Part shown: positions 9,009 to 21,435 of the stretch, one piece after another
Position numbering within the stretch: the stretch's first letter is position 1
Layout of the letters: every line of letters begins with the position of its first letter
Source of the DNA: Yoonia sp.
GTDB lineage: Bacteria; Pseudomonadota; Alphaproteobacteria; Rhodobacterales; Rhodobacteraceae
Reading direction: 5' to 3'
DNA length: 64,000 nt
Assembly (NCBI GenBank): GCA_023955335.1
Contig: JAGSGF010000008.1
Location: forward strand, 1-64,000
The notes under the pieces: model-generated
What the model saw: only the letters and a program-made list of their open reading frames with translations
Told to the model about the DNA's origin: nothing
Database searches by the model: none
Translations under genes and position numbers: made by a program

Positions 9009-10238
9009 ATGACCGATCACGCCTTAGGTGTTCATTCTGAAACCGGCATATTGCGCCAAGTCGTTGTTTGCCGGCCCGGTCTGGCGCATCGCCGCCTGAC
9101 GCCGGAGAACTGCCAAGACCTGTTGTTTGACGATGTCTTCTGGGTCAAGCAGGCGCAAAAAGACCATGACGTGTTTGCACGCACGATGCGCGACGAAGGT
9201 GTCGAGGTTTTGGACGTCAACGACCTGTTGGCCGAAACGCTGGACATCCCTAACGCCCGCGACTGGGTGCTGGACAGCCGGACCACGCCCGACCAGATCG
9301 GCGTCGGCATGATGTCCGACCTGCGCGCGTGGATGGCAGAGCTATCGGGGGCGCAACTGGCTGCGTTCTTGCTTGGCGGGCTTGCTGTCGATGATCTGCC
9401 GTTCACGCCGTCTGGCCTGTTTGGCGGTTACCTGAGACCGCATGGTTTTATTCTGCCGCCGCTGCCTAACGCCTTGTTCACCCGCGACAATTCCGCATGG
9501 ATATTCGGTGGCGTGTCGGTCAATCCGATGTATTGGCCCGCCCGCCGCCCTGAAACGCTGCTGAACACCGCGATTTACAAATTCCACCCGAATTTTGCGG
9601 GCAGAACCACGATCCATTGGGGTGATCCGACTGTTGATCATGGGCTGGCGACAGTCGAAGGCGGTGACATCATGCCAGTGGGCGATGGCACGGTGCTGGT
9701 TGGCATGGGCGAAAGATCGTCGCCGCAAGGGATCGGTCAGCTGGCCGAGGCGCTGTTTGATACGGGGGCCGCCCGACGTGTGCTTGCCTTTGCGATCCCC
9801 AAATCCCGTGCAGCGATGCATCTTGATACGATTTTCACCCTCTGCGGCGGCGATGTGGTCACGACGTATAAAGAGGTCGCGGATGCGCTGGTGTGCTATG
9901 ACATCCGCCCTGGCGATGGCGCAGCCCCCCTGCAATTCCGAATTGATCCGCGCCCGATCTTTGACATTGTCGCCGACGTGCTTGGCTACAAAAGCCTGCA
10001 GATTGTCCCAACGGGTGGCACCACGGGTGAAGAGCGCGCGCGCGAGCAGTGGAACGACGGCAACAACGTGCTTGCTTTGCGGCCCGGCGTGGTCATCGGC
10101 TACGACCGCAACGATGACACCAATGCAGCGCTTGAGGCTGCCGGCATCACGGTGCTGGCCATTCCGGGTGCCGAACTTGGGCGCGGTCGTGGCGGCGGCC
10201 ACTGCATGAGTTGCCCCACCGTCCGCGACCCTGTTTGA
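9009..10238 (+). CDS. arcA: Arginine deiminase
   Basis: Converts arginine to citrulline and ammonia, the first step of the arginine deiminase pathway. 409 residues, the usual length. Visible family features are the N-terminal [64 protein letters not shown] and the C-terminal [18 protein letters not shown], where Cys399 corresponds to the catalytic cysteine of Pseudomonas ArcA. AAGGGG lies before the ATG. It is followed by arcB after 17 bases. Expected to be cytoplasmic and used when oxygen is limiting, which agrees with the FNR-type box upstream of the operon. Confidence 0.96.
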   Translation: MTDHALGVHSETGILRQVVVCRPGLAHRRLTPENCQDLLFDDVFWVKQAQKDHDVFARTMRDEGVEVLDVNDLLAETLDIPNARDWVLDSRTTPDQIGVGMMSDLRAWMAELSGAQLAAFLLGGLAVDDLPFTPSGLFGGYLRPHGFILPPLPNALFTRDNSAWIFGGVSVNPMYWPARRPETLLNTAIYKFHPNFAGRTTIHWGDPTVDHGLATVEGGDIMPVGDGTVLVGMGERSSPQGIGQLAEALFDTGAARRVLAFAIPKSRAAMHLDTIFTLCGGDVVTTYKEVADALVCYDIRPGDGAAPLQFRIDPRPIFDIVADVLGYKSLQIVPTGGTTGEERAREQWNDGNNVLALRPGVVIGYDRNDDTNAALEAAGITVLAIPGAELGRGRGGGHCMSCPTVRDPV

Positions 10239-10255
10239 TCTGAAAGGCGACCCCG

Positions 10256-11257
10256 ATGGCATATAATCTCAAGAACCGGCATTTTCTGACTTTACGTGAT
10301 TTCAGCCCGCGTGACATCGACTTTTTACTGACGCTTGCTGCTGATCTGAAGGTCGCAAAATACACCGGCACAGAGGTTCCAACGCTTGTTGGTAAGGACA
10401 TTGCGCTGATCTTCGAGAAGGACAGCACCCGCACCCGTGTCGGGTTCGAGGTTGCGGCCTATGACCAAGGGGCGCGTGTCACCTATTTGGGTCCGACCGG
10501 ATCGCATATCGGCCACAAGGAATCTGTGAAAGATACCGCCCGCGTTTTGGGCCGGATTTTTGACGCCATTGAATATCGCGGTTTTGGCCAGAACATCGTC
10601 GAGCAGCTTGCGCAATATGCCGGCGTGCCTGTTTTCAACGGCCTGACCAACGAGTTTCACCCGACCCAAATTCTTGCGGATTTCCTGACCATGCAAGAGC
10701 ATGTGGAAAAACCCCTGCACAAAGTCGCCTTTGCGTTCCTTGGTGATGCGGGCAACAACATGGGTGACAGTCTGCTGATTGGTGGCGCAAAGATGGGCAT
10801 GGATGTGCGCCTTTGTGCGCCAAAGGCCTGCTGGCCGCACATCGCAATCATCGACGACGCCAAGGCCATTGCCGTCGATACCGGTGCCAAAGTGACGATG
10901 ACGGACGACATAGACGTGGCCGTAGACGCTGTTGATTTCATCTACACCGACGTTTGGCTGTCGATGGGAGAACCCAAGGAAAAATGGGCAGAGCGCATCA
11001 AGCTGCTGAAACCCTATCAGGTGACCGCGCAGGTTATGGCGAAAACCGGGAACCCGCGCGCCTGTTTCATGCATTGCTTACCGGCGTTTCACAATGCCGA
11101 GACGACTGTCGGCGCCGAGATTAAATCCGCGTTCGGGCTGGACGCGATGGAGGTCACCGATGATGTGTTCGAGAGCGCCGCGTCCATCGTCTTTGACCAG
11201 GCGGAAAACCGGATGCACACGATCAAGGCGGTTCTTGTCGCCACGTTGGGGGCCTGA
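10256..11257 (+). CDS. arcB: Ornithine carbamoyltransferase, catabolic
   Basis: Splits citrulline with phosphate into ornithine and carbamoyl phosphate. 333 residues. The carbamoyl-phosphate loop DSTRTR (in [12 protein letters not shown]), the [13 protein letters not shown] motif and the HCLPAFH motif with the reactive cysteine are present. It could also catalyse the anabolic reaction, but its place between arcA and arcC makes the catabolic role most likely. Its stop codon is one base away from the arcC start, so the two are translated together. Confidence 0.95.
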   Translation: MAYNLKNRHFLTLRDFSPRDIDFLLTLAADLKVAKYTGTEVPTLVGKDIALIFEKDSTRTRVGFEVAAYDQGARVTYLGPTGSHIGHKESVKDTARVLGRIFDAIEYRGFGQNIVEQLAQYAGVPVFNGLTNEFHPTQILADFLTMQEHVEKPLHKVAFAFLGDAGNNMGDSLLIGGAKMGMDVRLCAPKACWPHIAIIDDAKAIAVDTGAKVTMTDDIDVAVDAVDFIYTDVWLSMGEPKEKWAERIKLLKPYQVTAQVMAKTGNPRACFMHCLPAFHNAETTVGAEIKSAFGLDAMEVTDDVFESAASIVFDQAENRMHTIKAVLVATLGA

Positions 11258-11258
11258 G

Positions 11259-13972
<2,714 letters not shown>

Positions 13973-13976
<4 letters not shown>

Positions 13977-14260
13977 CGCCAAAGCCCGACAAATCCACCG
14001 ACGAAATCGCCCGCCAAGCCAAGCGGATGAAGTCACGGCGCGAGCATCCGGGGCCAAGCCCGCTGCGCGGTATCGGCACCTTTGGCATGATCGGCTGGTC
14101 CATCGCCGTGCCGACGGTTGGCGGCGCGTTTCTGGGGCTTTGGTTGGACGGCATCGCCCCGCAACAGTTTTCATGGACCATCGCGTTGATCTTGGGCGGT
14201 GTGGTGGTGGGCGCGTTTATTGCTGCGTCATGGATTAGCAAAGAAGGAGGCGACAAATGA
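13973..14260 (+). CDS. atpQ: N-ATPase accessory membrane protein AtpQ (AtpI/AtpZ-like)
   Basis: 95 residues: a basic cytoplasmic N-terminus (RQAKRMKSRREHPGPSPLRGIGTFGMIGW) followed by two helices, VPTVGGAFLGLWLDGI and SWTIALILGGVVVGAFIAASWI. This is the AtpI/AtpZ pattern, and the position between atpC and atpR is the one AtpQ occupies in N-ATPase operons. AtpI-type proteins help c-ring assembly or cation entry. Four-base overlaps on both sides. Confidence 0.82.
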
Positions 14261-14556
14261 TCACGGTAGATTGGCCGACTGTCATGCTGGGCGGCGCTGT
14301 CGGGTTCGCAATGGGCACGGTGTTCTTTGTCGGGCTGGCCATCGGAATACGGCTTGCGTTGCAAAGTGAAAGCCCCGTCAAAATTTTGTCGCTCAGTGCG
14401 GTGCTGCGGATCGCGGCCTTGCTTGGTGTGGGCTGGATTGTGCAGGGGCAGGGCGGGCCGTGGGCCGTAGCTGGCTATGCATTTGCGGTCTTTGTCGTGC
14501 GGCTGATCGCCACCACATATGCCCGCGTGAGCGCACCGGTCGGACGTGCGCCATGA
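14257..14556 (+). CDS. atpR: N-ATPase-specific membrane subunit AtpR
   Basis: 99 residues with three hydrophobic helices (VMLGGAVGFAMGTVFFVGLAIGIRLAL, LSLSAVLRIAALLGVGWIVQ, WAVAGYAFAVFVVRLIATTY). Arginines sit inside or at the ends of the helices (GIRLAL, VLRIAALL, VVRLIA), a known trait of AtpR, which is found only in N-ATPase operons and is thought to contact the c-ring. Its presence is the clearest sign that this is an N-ATPase and not a second standard F-ATPase. Confidence 0.85.
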   Translation: MITVDWPTVMLGGAVGFAMGTVFFVGLAIGIRLALQSESPVKILSLSAVLRIAALLGVGWIVQGQGGPWAVAGYAFAVFVVRLIATTYARVSAPVGRAP

Positions 14557-15248
14557 AGCTGTCGCCAGATCAAACCGTCATGTTTGACGCATGGGGCGTG
14601 CCGATTAACGCGACCATTTTCTTTACCTGGGTTGTGATGGCGCTGTTGACGACCATCTCGTTGCTGATCACCCGTAATCTGCGCCCTGATGTGCCGCCAA
14701 ACCGCTGGCGGACAACGCTGGAAGTGATCGTGCAGGGCATTCAGGGCCAGATTGAGGAAATCGCCCAAGGCCCGTCACGGTATCTGCTTTATTATGCCGG
14801 AACGCTGTTTCTTTTTGTTGCGGCGTCGAATTTTCTTTTGGTGGTTCCGGGCTTTGCGCCGCCGACATCATCGCTGTCAACGACCACTGCGCTTGCGCTG
14901 TCTGTTCTGATTGCGGTCCCCTTGTTTGGCGTGACCAACCGTGGTCTTGCCGGCTATCTCAAGACGTATATTCAACCCTCTTTCATCATGCTTCCGTTCA
15001 ATATTATTGCCGAATTTTCACGCGGAATTTCGCTCGCTATTCGTCTTTACGGAAACATCATGAGCGGCGCTGTGATTGCTGCCATTCTTTTGACCGTGGT
15101 GCCGTTCTTTTTTCCGGTGGTCATGGATGTGCTTGGTCTTTTGACCGGCATGATCCAAGCCTATATTTTTGCAGTTTTGGCGACGGTTTATATTTCAAGC
15201 GCCACCGGGTCGCCGCCCCCTCCCCAGTCCGAAAAGGAAACACCATGA
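14553..15248 (+). CDS. atpB: N-ATPase Fo subunit a
   Basis: 231 residues from the ATG at 14553 inside the atpR stop (ATGA). The half-channel subunit; the essential arginine is Arg164 in FSRGISLAIRLYGNIMSG, equivalent to Arg210 of E. coli subunit a. The N-terminus (SPDQTVMFDAWGVPINATIFFTWVVM) and QGIQGQIEEI are typical of the N-type a subunit. Overlaps atpE by 4 bases. Confidence 0.94.
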   Translation: MKLSPDQTVMFDAWGVPINATIFFTWVVMALLTTISLLITRNLRPDVPPNRWRTTLEVIVQGIQGQIEEIAQGPSRYLLYYAGTLFLFVAASNFLLVVPGFAPPTSSLSTTTALALSVLIAVPLFGVTNRGLAGYLKTYIQPSFIMLPFNIIAEFSRGISLAIRLYGNIMSGAVIAAILLTVVPFFFPVVMDVLGLLTGMIQAYIFAVLATVYISSATGSPPPPQSEKETP

Positions 15249-15532
15249 CAGACCTTGGTATTATTGCCGGCATCTCAATCTTTACGGCGGGGCTAACTGT
15301 CTCGTTTGGCGCGATGGGCCCCGCGTTGGGCGAGGGGCGGGCCGCCGCGTCGGCGCTGAATGCGATTGCGCAACAGCCTGACGCAGGGCCGACGTTATCG
15401 CGGACGCTGTTTGTCAGTCTCGCCATGATTGAATCGACTGCGATCTATTGCTTTGTTGTTGCCATGATCCTGATCTTTGCGAACCCGTTCTGGACTGCCG
15501 CACTTGAAGCGGCGCAGGCCGTAGGGAGCTGA
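15245..15532 (+). CDS. atpE: N-ATPase Fo subunit c
   Basis: 95 residues, two helices joined by AQQPDA. Helix 2 carries the ion-binding Glu63 followed by Ser64, Thr65 and Tyr68 (MIESTAIY), the same set used for sodium binding in Ilyobacter-type rings. Helix 1 has Glu30 (GPALGEG) where sodium F-ATPases have Gln. This double-glutamate arrangement is typical of N-ATPases and leaves the ion choice (sodium or proton) open. The position in the operon and length are normal. Confidence 0.93.
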   Translation: MTDLGIIAGISIFTAGLTVSFGAMGPALGEGRAAASALNAIAQQPDAGPTLSRTLFVSLAMIESTAIYCFVVAMILIFANPFWTAALEAAQAVGS

Positions 15533-15535
15533 CCC

Positions 15536-16306
15536 ATGTCCATCGACTGGATCACTGTCGCGGCGCAGATTGCAAATTTTCTGGTGCTTGTCTGGCTTTT
15601 GAAGCGGTTTCTATACCGTCCCATTCTGGACGGCATCGACGCGCGTGAGGCCGAGATTACCAACCGGATGACCGAGGCTGTGCAGGCCAAAGATGATGCC
15701 AATACAGTCAAAGAGGCGTATCATGACAAGGCGCGCGCCTTGCATGTTGCCCAGTCCGAGATGTCTGAAACGATCCGCAAATCCGCCGAAGAAAAGCGTG
15801 ATGCCCTGTTGGTCGAGGCGCGCCAGCGGATGGAGCGCGAGCAGGCCAGTTGGCAAACACATTTGGACGATGAGGCCCGCAAGTATGCCACCCAGATGCA
15901 CCGTGCAGGCGCGGGTGCGCTGCTGTCGCTTACACGCAAGGCGCTGATGGATCTGGCGGATGAGACGCTTGAGGACCGCATGGCGCATCATCTTGTGCAT
16001 CAGCTTAGGCCGATTGCTGATGATTTGAAAAAAGCCGCAGGTGACGGGCCTGCTGCGGTTGTGTCGAGCCATGATCGGCTGCCCGTGTCCGCGCAGGACA
16101 GTCTTGCTGCGGAATTGAAGGGGTTGTTCCCTGATGTCACCGCCGATTTTAAAACCGACCCGACCCAGGCACCGGGTCTTATTTTGCGCATAGGCGGGGC
16201 GGAATTGGCGTGGACGGTGGAGTCTTATATCGATGGTCTTGAAGCGTTGATTGGTGACCGCCTTGGTAACAGCACTGGCAAAAAGGCGCAGGCCAATGGC
16301 GATTGA
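15536..16306 (+). CDS. atpF: N-ATPase subunit b with delta-like C-terminus
   Basis: 256 residues, far longer than the usual b of about 160. One N-terminal helix ([25 protein letters not shown]) is followed by a long charged coiled coil (to about residue 135) and a C-terminal domain with [50 protein letters not shown], which looks like the end of a delta subunit. No atpH exists in the operon, so this protein most likely supplies both b and delta functions in the outer stalk, as in other N-ATPases. Three bases separate it from atpE; it overlaps atpA. Confidence 0.88.
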   Translation: MSIDWITVAAQIANFLVLVWLLKRFLYRPILDGIDAREAEITNRMTEAVQAKDDANTVKEAYHDKARALHVAQSEMSETIRKSAEEKRDALLVEARQRMEREQASWQTHLDDEARKYATQMHRAGAGALLSLTRKALMDLADETLEDRMAHHLVHQLRPIADDLKKAAGDGPAAVVSSHDRLPVSAQDSLAAELKGLFPDVTADFKTDPTQAPGLILRIGGAELAWTVESYIDGLEALIGDRLGNSTGKKAQANGD

Positions 16307-17834
16307 CGCCAGCGAAATCGGCGCTGATCCGGCTGCGCTTGTGCAGGCTCTTGTGGACAGTCCGGCGCCGCTGCCACGGCTCAGCGAGATCGGGCAGGTG
16401 GCCGAAGTCGCTGATGGTATTGCCATTGTGACCGGTTTGGAACGTGCCTTGTCCGAAGAGTTGCTGCGGTTTGAAAGCGGTGTGCAGGGCATTGTGCTTG
16501 ATCTTGAACCGGGACGGCTGGGTGTTGTGCTTTTGGGGCCATGGGACGTGATCAGCGTGGGTCAAAACGTGTTCAGAACCCACGCTGTTGTCAGCACCAA
16601 AGTCGGGCCCGCGCTTTTGGGTCGCGTTGTGGATGCGCTTGGCAATCCGCTGGACACGCAGGGCCGCATCAAAGCAGAGACCACCCGGCCCGTCGAGGCG
16701 GAGGCGCCGAAAATCCTTGAGCGGCAGGCGATCTCTCGGCCGCTGGCAACCGGGATAAAGGCGGTGGATGCGGCGGTGCCGATTGGTCTTGGGCAGCGGC
16801 AATTGGTGATCGGGGACCGGCAAACCGGCAAGACGTCATTGGCGGTGGATGCAATCCTGAGCCAGAAAACCACAGATGTGATTTGCGTCTATTGCGCTAT
16901 CGGCCAACGCGGCGATGCGGTCGCGAAGGTGATCGGTGCGGTCGCTGATGGCGGCATGTCCAAGCGCACGATCATTCTGTCTGCGGGCGACGAAGAGGCG
17001 GCGGGCCTTGCCTATATCGCGCCCTATGCGGCGTTGACGATGGCAGAGTATTTCGCGGGGCAGGGGCGTGATGTGCTGGTTATTCTGGATGATTTGACAC
17101 ATCACGCCCGGTCCTATCGCGAGCTGTCGTTGCTGTTGCGCCGCCCGCCCGGGCGCGAGGCATTCCCCGGCGATATATTCTACATCCATGCAAGGCTATT
17201 GGAACGGGCAGGGCAGTTCACCGATGCGATCGGCGGCGGGTCGATCACGGTTCTGCCTGTCGTTGAAACGCAGGCCGAGAACCTGTCTGCCTATATTCCC
17301 ACCAACCTGATTTCGATCACCGACGGGCAGATTTATCTGTCCCCGCGTCTTGTCCGTAAAGGCCAGTTTCCTGCTGTCGATCTTGGCGTGTCGGTCAGCC
17401 GCGTGGGCGGCAAGGCACAAAGCAAAGCATTCCTGTCAGTCGCCGGAAACCTGCGCGTAACCTTGTCGCAGTTCGAGGAGCTGGAAGACTTTGCGCGATT
17501 TGGCACCCGGTTGGACGATGACACACGCGCGCGCCTGACACGGGGGGCCGCCGTCCGCGCGTCCCTGCGCCAAGCGGAGCGGGACCCCATGCCCGCTGTC
17601 GAGCAACTGGCGGTTTTGGTCGCGGCGATGGACGGTCAATTTGATGGATTATCCGACGCCGATACTTTTGCAGTGATGTCGGCGCTGCGAAAACTAGCGG
17701 TACGTGATCTTGGCGATATGGCCAAGAAGATCGCGCAAAACGAGCCGTTTGACGATACTGCCCGCGCCCAGATGGCGGCGCTTGGACAGCAGGCCCGTGC
17801 AACATTGGAGGCACAAAATGGCACAGACGCTTGA
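16296..17834 (+). CDS. atpA: N-ATPase F1 subunit alpha
   Basis: 512 residues from the ATG at 16296, which lies within the end of atpF; the open frame extends further up without a sensible start. P-loop GDRQTGKT at about 173-180; [20 protein letters not shown] before it and [61 protein letters not shown] after it are alpha-subunit signatures. It holds the non-catalytic nucleotide sites of the F1 hexamer. The stop overlaps atpG. Confidence 0.95.
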   Translation: MAIDASEIGADPAALVQALVDSPAPLPRLSEIGQVAEVADGIAIVTGLERALSEELLRFESGVQGIVLDLEPGRLGVVLLGPWDVISVGQNVFRTHAVVSTKVGPALLGRVVDALGNPLDTQGRIKAETTRPVEAEAPKILERQAISRPLATGIKAVDAAVPIGLGQRQLVIGDRQTGKTSLAVDAILSQKTTDVICVYCAIGQRGDAVAKVIGAVADGGMSKRTIILSAGDEEAAGLAYIAPYAALTMAEYFAGQGRDVLVILDDLTHHARSYRELSLLLRRPPGREAFPGDIFYIHARLLERAGQFTDAIGGGSITVLPVVETQAENLSAYIPTNLISITDGQIYLSPRLVRKGQFPAVDLGVSVSRVGGKAQSKAFLSVAGNLRVTLSQFEELEDFARFGTRLDDDTRARLTRGAAVRASLRQAERDPMPAVEQLAVLVAAMDGQFDGLSDADTFAVMSALRKLAVRDLGDMAKKIAQNEPFDDTARAQMAALGQQARATLEAQNGTDA

Positions 17835-18738
17835 GGTTCTTGCGCGCCGTACCGCCAGCATGGAGGGCATCCGTAGCGTGGTGCATACGATGAAAACATT
17901 GTCGGTTATCAACTCTGCCCCATATGAGCGCGCCGCCCATGCCGTCGAGGCCTATCACGACACAGTGCTGCTGGGTCTGCATGCGTTTTTGTCGCGCTCT
18001 GGTCCGATCAGTGACGTCACATCGGACGACCCGACGCGGGTCATGGTGGTTTTCGGGTCGGACCACGGTCTGTGCGGCAACTATAACGAAGCATTGGCCG
18101 CGCATGTTGCGCTGTCTATCAATGCCGACACCGACGACGCAACGGCGGTTATTTGTATCGGGGCGCAGATGGCGGATGCATTGGCGGATCAGGGTCTTGG
18201 GGTGCAAAAATCGTTTTTCCCGCCCGCCTCTGTTGACGGGATCGGGCGACTTGCAAATCTTCTTACAAAGAAACTGGACGACATCAGGCAGCGCAGTCTT
18301 CCGCATGATGTCGTGGTGTCCCTTGCGTATTTTGCGCGCAGTGACGGCGGCATGCAGGCCCCCAAAATCGAAGCGTTGTTGCCGCTTGATCCTGTGCTTA
18401 TCCGCGATCTGCAAACACGGTCATGGGTGTCGCGGAGCGTGCCCATTTTTACCATGCCGCCGGATGCATTGTTTTTGTCGTTGGTGCGGGGGCACTTGTT
18501 TGCCAGCCTGTTTCGCGCTGCAGCCGAGGCCTTGGTCACGGAAAATGCCGCCCGCCTTGCGCTGATGCAGCAGGCCGAACAATCGGTGGATGACAGGCTA
18601 GAGGCGCTGCAATCCGACACGCGGACCATCCGTCAAAGCGAGATCACGACAGAGCTTTTGGACGTGATCATCGGGTTCGAGGCGTTGAGGAAAAAAAGGC
18701 GTCCGGGTAATATTCACAAGACCGGGCCTGCTAAATAG
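17818..18738 (+). CDS. atpG: N-ATPase F1 subunit gamma
   Basis: 306 residues from ATG 17818 ([29 protein letters not shown]), overlapping atpA. The N-terminal helix, [21 protein letters not shown] and the C-terminal helix with [18 protein letters not shown] are the expected rotor-shaft features, although gamma of N-ATPases is weakly conserved. This is the last gene of the arc-atp operon; no clear terminator was seen in the 71 bases before the convergent hydrolase gene. Confidence 0.9.
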   Translation: MAQTLEVLARRTASMEGIRSVVHTMKTLSVINSAPYERAAHAVEAYHDTVLLGLHAFLSRSGPISDVTSDDPTRVMVVFGSDHGLCGNYNEALAAHVALSINADTDDATAVICIGAQMADALADQGLGVQKSFFPPASVDGIGRLANLLTKKLDDIRQRSLPHDVVVSLAYFARSDGGMQAPKIEALLPLDPVLIRDLQTRSWVSRSVPIFTMPPDALFLSLVRGHLFASLFRAAAEALVTENAARLALMQQAEQSVDDRLEALQSDTRTIRQSEITTELLDVIIGFEALRKKRRPGNIHKTGPAK

Positions 18739-18809
18739 CCGGATTCGAGAGGTGGCCGACAAGCGGGCCGCGCACACACCGGGGTGGTTTTCCCGCGAAC
18801 GCGGCGCGA

Positions 18810-19820
18810 TTACTCCCATTCATCAAGCATGGCTTCAATAATTTCCGTAAACTGGAAATAAATAACGGAGTGACCGCGTCCCGGGAATATTACGGGGGTG
18901 CGACAGGTTGGAATGCGCCCGCAGACATAGTCCGCAATACTTGGATGCACGCCCGCGTCGTCCGCGCCATGGAATACCAAAACGGGTGGTCCGCTAATCG
19001 CGTCGAGCGCAAAGGGCCACTCCCGCCGCTCTATTGCGAAGTCGCGCGTAACGCCAGCGGCACCTTGGCGGAATGCCTCAACTGTGGAGGCCGCGAATTC
19101 CGGCTGTGCGAAATACGCGATGTCTTGCGCGGAAAAATTGCCCTGATCCGCGTTTTCAGCAATTCCGATGGGATCGTTGAAGATGAAAACGCGCATCGTG
19201 CGGAAGAGCGCGTGCATCAACCACGGGGCGTTTTGCGCACTCCAGATGAACAATTTGTTGGTCGCGGAGCCACTGAAGGTGTCGCTGTTCAGGGCCTCTG
19301 CTGGAAAATCATCTGCTGCATACGGTCCCTCTCCGGCGACGATGGCTGTGACCGCAAGGCGCTGCGGGGCCGCATGGGCAACGACGGCTGCGTATGGCCC
19401 GCCGGTGCTCCAGCCTAATGTGCCGAAACGCACGATGCCAAGATGGTCTGCCAATGCAGCGACGTCGCCAGGCCAATCAAGATAGGAACGATCTTGCTGG
19501 AAGTCCGATAAGCCATAGCCGGGGCGGTCAATCGCGATCAAACGGATTCCCATATCGCGGCTGGCCTCGTCAAAAAGAAGCCCTTCCAAGCGTGATCCGG
19601 GGCCGCCATGAAAGTAAAACACGGGCCGACCGTCCGCAGCCCCGACCTCCAAATACGCCAATGTGCGACCGTCCGGCAGCTGGATTGTTTTGCCGGCCGC
19701 ACTGAATGCAAAGCCTTGCGACGGCGACGGCGCGTATAAAAACAGACCAGCGACGCCAACGCCCAACACGCCAAGCAACGCAATCACGATGATTGAAAAT
19801 ATGCGCGTTATCCGGGCCAT
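18810..19820 (-). CDS. Membrane-anchored alpha/beta hydrolase
   Basis: 336 residues. The N-terminal hydrophobic segment IFSIIVIALLGVLGVGVAGLFLYAP is a signal anchor or uncleaved signal. The hydrolase fold shows the oxyanion motif FYFHGGPGSR, the nucleophile Ser in LGWSTGGPYAA, the acid in VFHGADDAGVHP and the His in FPGRGHSVIYF, so the triad is complete. The substrate is unknown. AGGA precedes the ATG, and an FNR-type box lies 101 bases upstream, so expression at low oxygen is likely. Converges with atpG. Confidence 0.82.
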   Translation of the reverse strand: MARITRIFSIIVIALLGVLGVGVAGLFLYAPSPSQGFAFSAAGKTIQLPDGRTLAYLEVGAADGRPVFYFHGGPGSRLEGLLFDEASRDMGIRLIAIDRPGYGLSDFQQDRSYLDWPGDVAALADHLGIVRFGTLGWSTGGPYAAVVAHAAPQRLAVTAIVAGEGPYAADDFPAEALNSDTFSGSATNKLFIWSAQNAPWLMHALFRTMRVFIFNDPIGIAENADQGNFSAQDIAYFAQPEFAASTVEAFRQGAAGVTRDFAIERREWPFALDAISGPPVLVFHGADDAGVHPSIADYVCGRIPTCRTPVIFPGRGHSVIYFQFTEIIEAMLDEWE

Positions 19821-19920
19821 ATGTTATGTCCTATTTGGATTGGGCGGGCCAATGACGGGCCTGCCGCGGTGTCCGATTTTGCTGACCTGCGTGAGTGAAC
19901 CACGCCGCGGCGCTGCAAGA

Positions 19921-19934
19921 TTGACACATATCAA
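19921..19934. promoter_or_regulatory. FNR/FnrL-type box before the hydrolase gene
   Basis: TTGACACATATCAA fits TTGA-N6-TCAA. Reading on the minus strand, a box at -41.5 would start the transcript near 19886, about 65 bases before the hydrolase ATG at 19820. The nitroreductase gene ends just to the right and would be transcribed towards it. Confidence 0.6.
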
Positions 19935-20045
19935 CGCCATGTCCCTTGCGCTGCATGGTGTCGCGATAGCGGCCGGAGTTCCGCCTGATGATTGACGCAA
20001 GAAACCGTCTGGCAACAAGATGGCGGTATCAACGCGGGGGGCCGG

Positions 20046-20849
20046 TTACACTTCCTTGACCAGCGCGTGATAGGGCAGCCGCACGCGTTCGCCAAAGAGG
20101 CCCTCGGGTTTGCCAGCCCCGGCGCCAATGACCATCGTGACTTCAGCCGTTGACGGAATCCCGAGCAGCTTAGCAATAGCGCGCTGGTCGATGCCGCCCA
20201 TCGGGCAGGAGTCGTAACCGTGCGCTGCGATCGAAAGCATAAGGTTTTCGGCGGCCAAGCTGGCCTGAACGTGACCGTAAACGCGGTGGTCAGCGCGCCG
20301 GACAGGTCCGTTCACCATTGGCTCGCGTCTGTTTTTGTACCAGAGCATGAACCGGCGTATGAGGTTATTGAAACCCACGCGGTCGGTCTTCATCAACATG
20401 GGTATGATATTTTCGTAATAGTCACGGACAGGGTCTTTTAACGGTGTCTTGCCGTTATCGGTCATAATATCGGTCAATTTGCGCAGATGCGATTGCCATT
20501 GATCGACACGCGAGACGATAACAATAAGGTCGCCGGCAGTCGTGGCGGCCGGTTGACCAAGGCAGAGTGCGGCCACGCGTTTTTTCTTGTCGTCATCGCG
20601 TACCCAGTAGATTTCATAACATTGAAGGTTCGAAGAACTCGGCGCAAGAATCGCGTCCCGTAAACAATCGCGCAAGATGTCTTCTGGTACTGGATTGCCG
20701 TCAAAAACCCGCATAGCGCGGCGGCTTTGGATGGTCTTTTTGAATCCGGGCAATGCGGATATCTTGAATGACGGATTTGGCCGGTCGTCCTTTGCAACAA
20801 CAGTCGCCAGACGGTCCATGTCACGCAGAGGGGTTGGGGTCCCGGGCAT
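20046..20849 (-). CDS. Nitroreductase family flavoprotein
   Basis: 267 residues from the ATG at 20849, chosen because GGAG stands 8 bases before it; the frame stays open upstream but without a better start. FKKTIQSRRAMRVFDGNPVPEDILRDCLRDAILAPSSSNLQCYEIYWV is the FMN-binding N-terminus of nitroreductases, and LSIAAHGYDSCPMGGIDQRAIAKLLGIPSTAEVTMVIGAGAG is the matching C-terminal half. Such enzymes use NAD(P)H and FMN to reduce nitro compounds or quinones. The gene lies in the same direction as the hydrolase and is separated by 225 bases containing an FNR-type box. Confidence 0.9.
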   Translation of the reverse strand: MPGTPTPLRDMDRLATVVAKDDRPNPSFKISALPGFKKTIQSRRAMRVFDGNPVPEDILRDCLRDAILAPSSSNLQCYEIYWVRDDDKKKRVAALCLGQPAATTAGDLIVIVSRVDQWQSHLRKLTDIMTDNGKTPLKDPVRDYYENIIPMLMKTDRVGFNNLIRRFMLWYKNRREPMVNGPVRRADHRVYGHVQASLAAENLMLSIAAHGYDSCPMGGIDQRAIAKLLGIPSTAEVTMVIGAGAGKPEGLFGERVRLPYHALVKEV

Positions 20850-21435
20850 CAGAGTATCTCCAGTCCTTGCTGGTGCTTCACGTTTCGAAGGTACAGGCGA
20901 CCGGGCAAAATGAAATTGACATCGCTCAACTTCAGAAATCCTTGCATCAGTTAGATCAAGCCTGATCAACAACACGCGATCGCGAATACCGACGCCTGCC
21001 AATCAGCCAAAAACGCGTTGAAGCCAAGATAGGACGCTCACCCGATTATCGGTCTATGTGGCTGTCGTTCTCCTTGTTGTGGGCAACGCCGTGCAAGGCA
21101 CAAGTGAAGGAGCGCATAAGTTTGGCCTCTACCGGCACCATATGAACGGAAATCTTGGCCGAAGCTTATTTCGCATAATGATCATTATGTTAAATAAGGT
21201 GTCGTGCCGCATGTTGATGGTTTCTTGCCTGGCATTCCAGCGCTCCTAACAATGCCATCCTTCAAATTGCCAATCTCAAAGGTAACGATGCCCGCAGCCT
21301 TGTGCCTATGCGGGGCAATATCATCGGCGATTGAAACAAACTTTGGGAGCAAAGGCCGGTCCATTCGCTGCGTGGTATGCGCATGCTCACACTGCGGGAC
21401 AAGCTGCTATTTTGCTGCAATTGCGCCAATGGCCG
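20850..21435. other. Long gap without a convincing gene; holds a dif-like site
   Basis: In 586 bases no open frame has a ribosome site and a recognisable product. The first part carries the nitroreductase leader. A Xer dif-like site lies at 21168-21195. The rest (21200-21435) has no recognisable feature; parts of it, such as gggagcaaaggccgg near 21346, remind me of dispersed intergenic repeats of roseobacters, but I cannot verify this here. Confidence 0.4.
21168..21195 (+). other. dif: dif-like XerC/XerD recombination site
   Basis: Twenty-eight bases with the exact dif layout: an 11-base XerC-type arm ATTTCGCATAA, a 6-base centre TGATCA and an 11-base XerD-type arm TTATGTTAAAT. The right arm is identical to that of the E. 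coli dif site, and the left arm shares CGCATAA. The inner 16 bases form a perfect palindrome and the outer CTTATTT/AAATAAG extend the symmetry to 34 bases. The site lies outside any gene. Function in dimer resolution is inferred from this match. Confidence 0.85.

Noticed and set aside
20946..20970. Possible FNR-type box before the nitroreductase gene (GATCAAGCCTGATCAA)
   Set aside because: The half-sites point the same way and no TTGA-N6-TCAA arrangement exists.
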